In this document: positions 34,607-35,413 of the stretch, one piece after another
How the letters are laid out: every line of letters begins with the position of its first letter
Numbering within the stretch: position 1 is the stretch's first letter
Source: Alistipes sp.
GTDB taxonomy: Bacteria > Bacteroidota > Bacteroidia > Bacteroidales > Rikenellaceae
Assembly (NCBI GenBank): GCA_017654125.1
Contig: JAFNYX010000107.1
Span: 1-35,413, forward strand
DNA length: 35,413 bases
Reading direction: 5' to 3'
Notes under the pieces: generated by a model
The model's input: only the letters and a program-made list of their open reading frames with translations
What the model was told of the DNA's origin: nothing
Database searches by the model: none
Made by a program: the position numbers and the translations under genes

Positions 34607-34737
34607 GAAGTTGTATGACAAGCGGGATTTAAGACCTGCGTAGCTCGCTGCGTAGCCCGAAAAACCGCAGCATACTTGGCGTATGTGAGGATTTCGGGGG
34701 CAGGTATAACGCAAAAATCACCCTGTCAGACAACTTC
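34607..34737. repeat. Third nested palindromic element, copy C
   Basis: A 131-nt imperfect palindrome: outer arms GAAGTTGT / ACAACTTC (34607-34614, 34730-34737), middle arms ACCTGC / GCAGGT and CCCGAAA / TTTCGGG, and the tip CATAC-TTGGC-GTATG (34671-34685). Of the 20 tip bases AGCATACT...CGTATGTGA, 17 match copy B and the loop equals copy A. It fills the space between kbl and lrp. Confidence 0.8.
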
Positions 34738-34745
34738 GAGCCTTT

Positions 34746-35413
34746 TTATTTCAGAACGCCCAACTCGCGGCCAACCTCGACAAAGGCATCCACGCAACGT
34801 TGCAACTGCTCGCGCGTGTGACCGGCCGAGACCTGAACACGGATACGCGCCAAACCCTTCGGCACAACCGGATAGTAGAAACCCGTCACGAAGATACCCT
34901 TACGCTGCAATGCTGCCGCAAAGTCCTGCGAGAGCTTGGCATCGTAGAGCATAACGGCACAGATTGCCGAGTCGGTCGGCTTGATATCGAAACCGGCGGC
35001 AATCATCGCATCGCGGAAGTAGGCCACGTTCTCGACCAGACGGTCGTGGTGCTCGTTGCTCTCGCCGAGCATCTTGAAGAGTTCGATACCCGCACCAACG
35101 ACTGCCGGTGGCAACGAGTTCGAGAAGAGGTACGGACGTGAACGCTGACGGAGCATATCGATAATCTCCTTGCGACCCGTCGTGAAACCACCCACAGCAC
35201 CACCAAACGCCTTGCCGAGCGTGCCGGTAATGATGTCCATCTCGCCACGGAGGTTGTAGAGTTCGGTAATACCGCGACCCGTCGCACCAAGCACACCCGC
35301 CGAGTGGCACTCATCGACCATCACCAATGCACGATACTCCTTCGCAAGTTCGCAGATGCGGTCGAGCGGTGCGGCATTGCCGTCCATCGAGAAGACGCCG
35401 TCGGTACAGATGA
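34746..35413 (-). CDS. kbl: Glycine C-acetyltransferase (Kbl), 3' part, cut by the right edge
   Basis: The reading frame runs in from the right edge, so the N-terminal half is missing. The visible 222 residues hold the alpha-oxoamine synthase core: TDGVFSMDG at the edge, VDECHSAGVLGATGRG (Asp and His contact pyridoxal phosphate) and TGTLGKAFGGA with the Schiff-base Lys. It cleaves 2-amino-3-ketobutyrate with CoA to glycine and acetyl-CoA in threonine breakdown. The sequence resembles Kbl more than biotin-pathway BioF, though both share the fold. A threonine dehydrogenase gene is not visible. Copy C of the palindromic element follows its stop. Confidence 0.88.
   Translation of the reverse strand, partial: ICTDGVFSMDGNAAPLDRICELAKEYRALVMVDECHSAGVLGATGRGITELYNLRGEMDIITGTLGKAFGGAVGGFTTGRKEIIDMLRQRSRPYLFSNSLPPAVVGAGIELFKMLGESNEHHDRLVENVAYFRDAMIAAGFDIKPTDSAICAVMLYDAKLSQDFAAALQRKGIFVTGFYYPVVPKGLARIRVQVSAGHTREQLQRCVDAFVEVGRELGVLK

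Noticed and set aside
33325..34737. Insertion sequence remnants as the source of the palindromic elements
   Set aside because: No transposase fragment or target-site duplication is visible; the family may be non-autonomous, but an IS cannot be called.

Overview
The window looks like chromosomal DNA from a Bacteroidales bacterium, most likely Alistipes or a close relative in Rikenellaceae (inferred; no 16S gene is present). Supporting signs are the Bacteroidetes promoter motif TAnnTTTG at many gene starts, sometimes with TTTG 19-21 nt upstream, few Shine-Dalgarno sites, mid-to-high GC with heavy TCG/CGC/GAG codon use, and Bacteroidetes-type gene families (ECF sigma factor, type 3 prolyl-tRNA synthetase, GT3-type glycogen synthase, Sb-PDE-like PHP protein). 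No transposase, integrase, phage gene, CRISPR array or toxin-antitoxin pair was found, so this reads as core genome.

Layout. 1-5.7 kb (+): the end of an unknown gene, an MqnA-type chorismate dehydratase (futalosine menaquinone route), a CorA transporter, an FAD-dependent oxidoreductase and a sodium:solute symporter, closed by a strong bidirectional terminator. 5.7-14.4 kb (-): a 45-codon small ORF, an ECF sigma factor, a cation diffusion facilitator with an SGNH hydrolase, prolyl-tRNA synthetase, a secreted esterase, a FadL/OmpP1-like outer-membrane protein and a repeat-rich lipoprotein. 14.6 kb (+): tRNA-Ser(CGA) with its own promoter and terminator.

15.2-24.2 kb (-) is a glycogen metabolism block. 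One operon encodes a debranching enzyme, a GT4 glycosyltransferase and a GH57 enzyme. Upstream of it lies a separately promoted 1416-residue protein that fuses a GT3 glycogen synthase to a GT35 alpha-glucan phosphorylase, so synthesis and breakdown of the same polymer sit on one polypeptide. 24.4-27.5 kb: hemW (-), apparently leaderless, diverges from ATP-dependent PEP carboxykinase (+), which has a long structured leader.

27.6-35.4 kb (-): a PHP-domain phosphodiesterase, a histidine acid phosphatase (MINPP/phytase-like), DNA polymerase I with a linker carrying a clamp-binding-like motif, an Lrp regulator translationally coupled to queD, and the 3' part of a glycine C-acetyltransferase gene cut by the window edge. 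The most unusual non-coding material is here: two 122-nt direct repeats (33325-33446, 33455-33576) and a third related element (34607-34737), all folding into nested hairpins with a similar tip, beside a 17-nt-period tandem repeat upstream of polA. They look like an undescribed family of small palindromic intergenic elements. A second structured gap lies at 14.77-15.1 kb.
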